NCBI GenBank assembly: GCA_030141605.1 | Contig: JAQGDQ010000095.1 | Span: 124,001 to 188,000 of the forward strand | Length of the DNA stretch: 64,000 nt | Reading direction: 5' to 3' | From: Tubiluchus corallicola | Taxonomy: Eukaryota; Priapulida; Priapulimorpha; Priapulimorphida; Tubiluchidae | Shown here: positions 61,301-64,000 of the stretch, in pieces | Layout: every line of letters begins with the position of its first letter | Position numbering within the stretch: the first letter of the stretch is position 1 | Translations under genes and position numbers: made by a program | Notes under the pieces: model-generated | Databases searched by the model: none | What the model was told of the DNA's origin: nothing | Seen by the model: the letters and a program-made list of their open reading frames with translations, nothing else

Positions 61301-64000
61301 GTGACTTTTACCTAATTGCTCTTTCCACATCTGTAATTTTACTTATGACTGCCACTATATCCATAGTAATCACAGAAATTGTCATAATTCAGTTAAGTCA
61401 GCAAATAGTTTCGTGTTTAGATTGAATGAATAGGCGCCCTCCCACCGTAGTTTTAGAGAAATGATTGCTAGTGTTAATATAATATTAGTAATCATTTTTT
61501 AATGCCAGTTTTTCCTTAGTTTCATTGATATGGCCATTGCAGGGTTCTTGTTTGTTTGAATGCTTGAAGTTTGTTAAATTAATTGTGTTCCATAAAATAA
61601 TCATACAGGATTTTTTTAGTAATAATAATAATAGTCTATTCTATGCGAATTTATACAATGGTACTGGTATTCTACTGCTAAAACATCTTTACACGCAAAT
61701 TTACATTTAGATTAATCTGCTCTATTCTCGTTACAACGTTTACTAGTCTATGGGTGCTGTACAGGCATTTTACCAACCAATGCAACCATTAACACCAGTG
61801 AAACAGATGTAAACTTACGTACACATATGTTATCACTATAATGAAATTCCTGATCCGCAAGCATCATTGAAAATTTCGGATTAAAAGCAGAACGTAGTTC
61901 AGTTAGACTTCTATAAGACTAGATATATTTTCCTTTATAAATCTTGTAGCACTAGCACTTAGCTTACAGGCTTCCTTGTGTAACATTGCCAGTAGCGACA
62001 AATAGATGTTATCTCTATAACATGCATAAGATTGGTCTCTGATGTCATAATGGCAGATTGGCGGCTTTCTCTTTTCTGCCCAGCCCAGTGGTCAGCTAGT
62101 GTTTATTATGTAAGAAACTCCGAAAGCTGGCTCTTAATGAATTTTTAATAATCGGCTGCTGGTATCCATATTTCGGTCTAGTCTTTCCAATGGGGTTCTA
62201 AGCCTAGTCAGTCTTATTCACCTTAGAGTACATAATTACAATGTTGATTTATGAATATAACGGAAACACAAGAGCATGACTATACTGACAAAGTGACTAA
62301 GGTCTTGAAATTTCCCAAAAAATTAATAAACGGAACAATTTTAGACCATGTTTGAAAGTGTGCAGGCTCAATTTTTATCAGAACTAGTCTGTTATCTGTG
62401 ATTTGTTCATTACTTTAATTAACATTTCATTCATGAGGTAAAGGGTGGGATATACTACTTAGTGTACAGCAGGGGATGCTTGAAATCTTTAATTGAATAC
62501 TTGTCTTTATTTTCAGGGATATCAAAAAATGTAGATGTTGAACTTAAAAATCCGCGCAGCAGAAATGACATCTCCAGAGGAAGTGACCTAACTCTTAGAT
62601 GTCTAGTTAGAGGAAATCCGGAACCCAACATTGCATGGTATAAGAACAGCATTCGTCTGTTTGGAGGAGAAAGGATAAACATAAGGTCCAGCAGACTAAC
62701 ATTATCCAATGTCCGGGCAAAAGATAATGGGATATACCACTGCACAGCATCCAACAAAGCTGGTTCTCTGGACAGTATAAACAATTTTGCTCTTACAGTT
62801 CCAGGTAAATGAATCTTTTGGTGACTGTGAGATTGTTCCCAGTTATATCATCATTTTCTAAACTAGCGAACAGTTATTTTAACATTGTGGCTGAAATTAT
62901 TTTATGCATTAGACTTGTTTGTGATTTTACTCTGCAAAACAATGCCTATAAATAGTACCTTTATAAATTTCTTTGGTGGTGTTTTCATTGAGTTTTTTTT
63001 ACTTTCCATGATTAGAAATGACACTTGTTCTAGTTCAACCACATATTTGTGATAATACACAGCATTAGTTCGTCAAAGCTTATTCTATCATTTAATGAAA
63101 AAGTGAACTACTAAATTTGATCTTGTAGGCGATGGCGTTCCATTGATTAAAGTTCTACCTCAAGATGTGACCGTGAGAAAAGGTGATTCAACAACGATCA
63201 ACTGTCTTTATCAGAATGCTTTGCTGACTGAATGGTACATGAGAGACGAAGGACCACTGAAAAATACCTCCAGGTATATACATAATTTATGCATCAAGAT
63301 TTTAAACTAGTTTCTAATTATACATTTGCGAAATTCAGCGTACTTCTGTAATCTTGTTTGATGTCTGTCAACATTGTAATAATACAGTGATAAATCAATC
63401 ATGTTTCATACCTGGCTTTTCACTAAGTCGCTGTTCAACATTCCATTTTAGTTATACCTGATACTTAATATAATACGTTTTCAGACATGTTTTAAAAAAA
63501 TATGAATTCTAATTTTGAGTTGATTGACCTATTTTTGAGAAATAACTGAATCTTGAAAATTCAGTAATGTTGTTGTATTAATGAACAAGCCATTTCATGT
63601 GTTACAGTTTTTCTCAGCCTTAGTTTTGCTAGTATGTTGTAGTGTAGTCTAAGTCTACTTTTTACTCAACTTTTAGTGTTTCAGTCATAGGCTTACATAA
63701 TATTATTAGAAATCCTGTGCAAAAACTAAACTGGACACATTGTAATAGATAATTAGAGCATTTATGTAGATTTGGAAATTTCAGGTTTCTTCAAAAATAT
63801 AAAAATGATATCAGGTCAGGCCCCATAAATATAAACTTGAGGTAGGCTGATTCCCATTTTTAATAGCATTTCTGCGCCAAGAACATTACCTAAACAAAGC
63901 ATCCAGTAACAACTTCTAATTGCATTGTCAGTGTAAGTTAATTATTTTGCATTTGTTTTAGGATGTATATCTACAAAAATGGATCACTTCATTTTTCTCG
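49370..64000 (+). CDS. PTK7: PTK7-like receptor (inactive tyrosine kinase 7), N-terminal part only
   Basis: PTK7 (fly off-track, Hydra lemon) is a single-pass receptor with seven Ig domains and a catalytically dead kinase, acting in planar polarity and Wnt signalling. Exons seen: 49370-49391, 50956-51258, 62517-62804, 63129-63273 and 63962 onward, cut by the window edge. All junctions are GT-AG with matching phases. The protein starts with a signal peptide (MILIMLTGLVVTTVAQG). Ig1 in exon 2 has its Cys pair (QMNCQV, GLYQCVA) and core Trp (TWQF). The junction gives RLNVIWIS, matching the human NIKWIE between Ig1 and Ig2. Ig2 (exon 3) has LRCLV, IAWYKN and GIYHCTA. Exon 4 begins Ig3 (IKVLPQDVTV, INCLYQN, LTEWYM, close to the human VLAPQDVVV). 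Exon 5 continues IYKNGSLHF, like human VFANGSLLL. The kinase region lies outside the window; another Ig receptor is possible but the ordered matches favour PTK7. Confidence 0.8.
55105..55365 (+). pseudogene. Decayed LINE reverse-transcriptase C-terminal fragment
   Basis: The plus strand reads CNRVARNIFKCNPREHITIM, then HRELKLAS. This resembles the post-catalytic LINE segment where N-R-x-A-R is followed by H-(I/V)-T and an L-x-x-L block. Frameshifts follow; a downstream frame gives RQMHIACLLCIKNI, like the usual K-I-L-L-L-x-F-K. It is a short inert relic, and it explains the long open frame on the opposite strand (54863-55414). Confidence 0.45.
56250..56330 (+). repeat. Possible tRNA-derived SINE fragment
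   Basis: GAGGCGGTAGAGCACTTGAG contains the A-box/D-arm pattern GGTAGAGCACTTG common to tRNA-derived SINEs, but no B-box was found at the expected distance. A weak call on a single motif. Confidence 0.25.
56490..57195. repeat. Pair of related flanks around 0.6 kb, possible old element
   Basis: TGCGAGTGAGTGTGAACTTT with ACTAATGAATGGGAG (56513-56565) and TGCGAATGAATGCGAACTTA with ACTAATGAGTAAAG (57134-57185) are diverged direct repeats about 620 bp apart. The minus-strand frame between them (56671-56961, 96 codons) is not recognisable and may be coincidental. Confidence 0.35.
59636..60976. mobile_element. Foldback-type element, copy B (inverted arms of 15-16-bp units)
   Basis: The left arm (59636-59862) is a tandem array of units such as GGTACAAGTAAATAT and GGTACGAGGAAATTT, about 14 units at 15-16-bp spacing. 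The right arm (about 60690-60976) carries the same unit reversed (CTAGTACCAAAACTTCCTTG, GTACCACATTTTCCTAG). The 0.8-kb core holds a segment homologous to copy A's core (CAAGTTGTAGAGCATCATAC) and a CAN-rich tract. No coding capacity. Irregular units appear in the same order in both copies (GAAGTTTTGTCGGGCATTTT here, GAAGTATTGTTTAGCGTTTT in copy A). In intron 2 of the PTK7-like gene. Confidence 0.65.
60003..60300 (+). repeat. CAN-rich tract inside foldback copy B
   Basis: ACCACCACCAATCATTG, CATCATCATCATTG, CCACTGCCACTGCTGCC and CAACACTACACCCACC-like runs dominate. Composition resembles the tract at 38690-39010, suggesting either shared origin or convergent slippage. Not coding. Confidence 0.45.

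Larger units (their letters stand above)
51259..62516 (+). other. Intron 2 of the PTK7-like gene, 11.3 kb
   Basis: Bounded by TGTAAGTATT at the donor and TATTTTCAGG at the acceptor. Apart from the repeats listed separately, the interval shows no coding exon: frames are short, and those above 80 codons lack recognisable motifs and splice-consistent edges. Long first-region introns are usual for receptors with split signal-peptide exons. Parts near 57700-58260 are somewhat GC-richer but no promoter element was identified. Confidence 0.6.

Overview
This is an AT-rich, intron-rich animal (metazoan) nuclear window. Five protein genes can be supported. Three are complete: CLASRP on the minus strand, an intronless acidic Ser/Thr-rich gene of unknown function on the plus strand, and ATP6V1D on the plus strand. 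A CATSPER1 channel gene on the minus strand is complete or nearly so. A PTK7-like receptor gene on the plus strand runs off the right edge. All exons were joined by hand: introns are GT-AG, phases close exactly, and translations match remembered family sequences. A CatSper channel argues against arthropods and nematodes. A non-vertebrate animal, probably marine (tunicate, echinoderm, cnidarian or similar), is my inference; nothing fixes the phylum.

Layout. 1-3604 has no recognisable gene. 3605-19775 (minus) is CLASRP in 18 coding exons. 19776-23523 is a non-coding stretch between two divergent genes. 23544-24491 (plus) is the unknown gene, with a 3' UTR to about 25300. 25640-26719 holds an inverted-repeat element and a 334-bp solo LTR with an intact target-site duplication. 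27006-35323 (plus) is ATP6V1D in seven exons; its 3-kb first intron carries a LINE fragment and a foldback-type element. 35324-40780 is intergenic, with a hAT-like element, a CAN-rich tract and a tandemly duplicated unit of about 0.8 kb. 40788-46749 (minus) is CATSPER1. 46750-49369 separates it from the divergent PTK7-like gene at 49370 to the window end, whose second intron is 11 kb and repeat-bearing.

The genes do not form a pathway: splicing regulation, proton pumping, a sperm calcium channel and a Wnt/planar-polarity co-receptor are simply neighbours. The richest biology is in the repeats. Four hAT-like insertions have recognisable 8-bp target duplications, one of them hosting a nested TTAA-flanked element. 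A solo LTR carries a textbook heat-shock element next to its TATA box. Two copies of a foldback family have arms made of degenerate 15-16-bp tandem units. All family assignments come from reading the sequence, without any database search.
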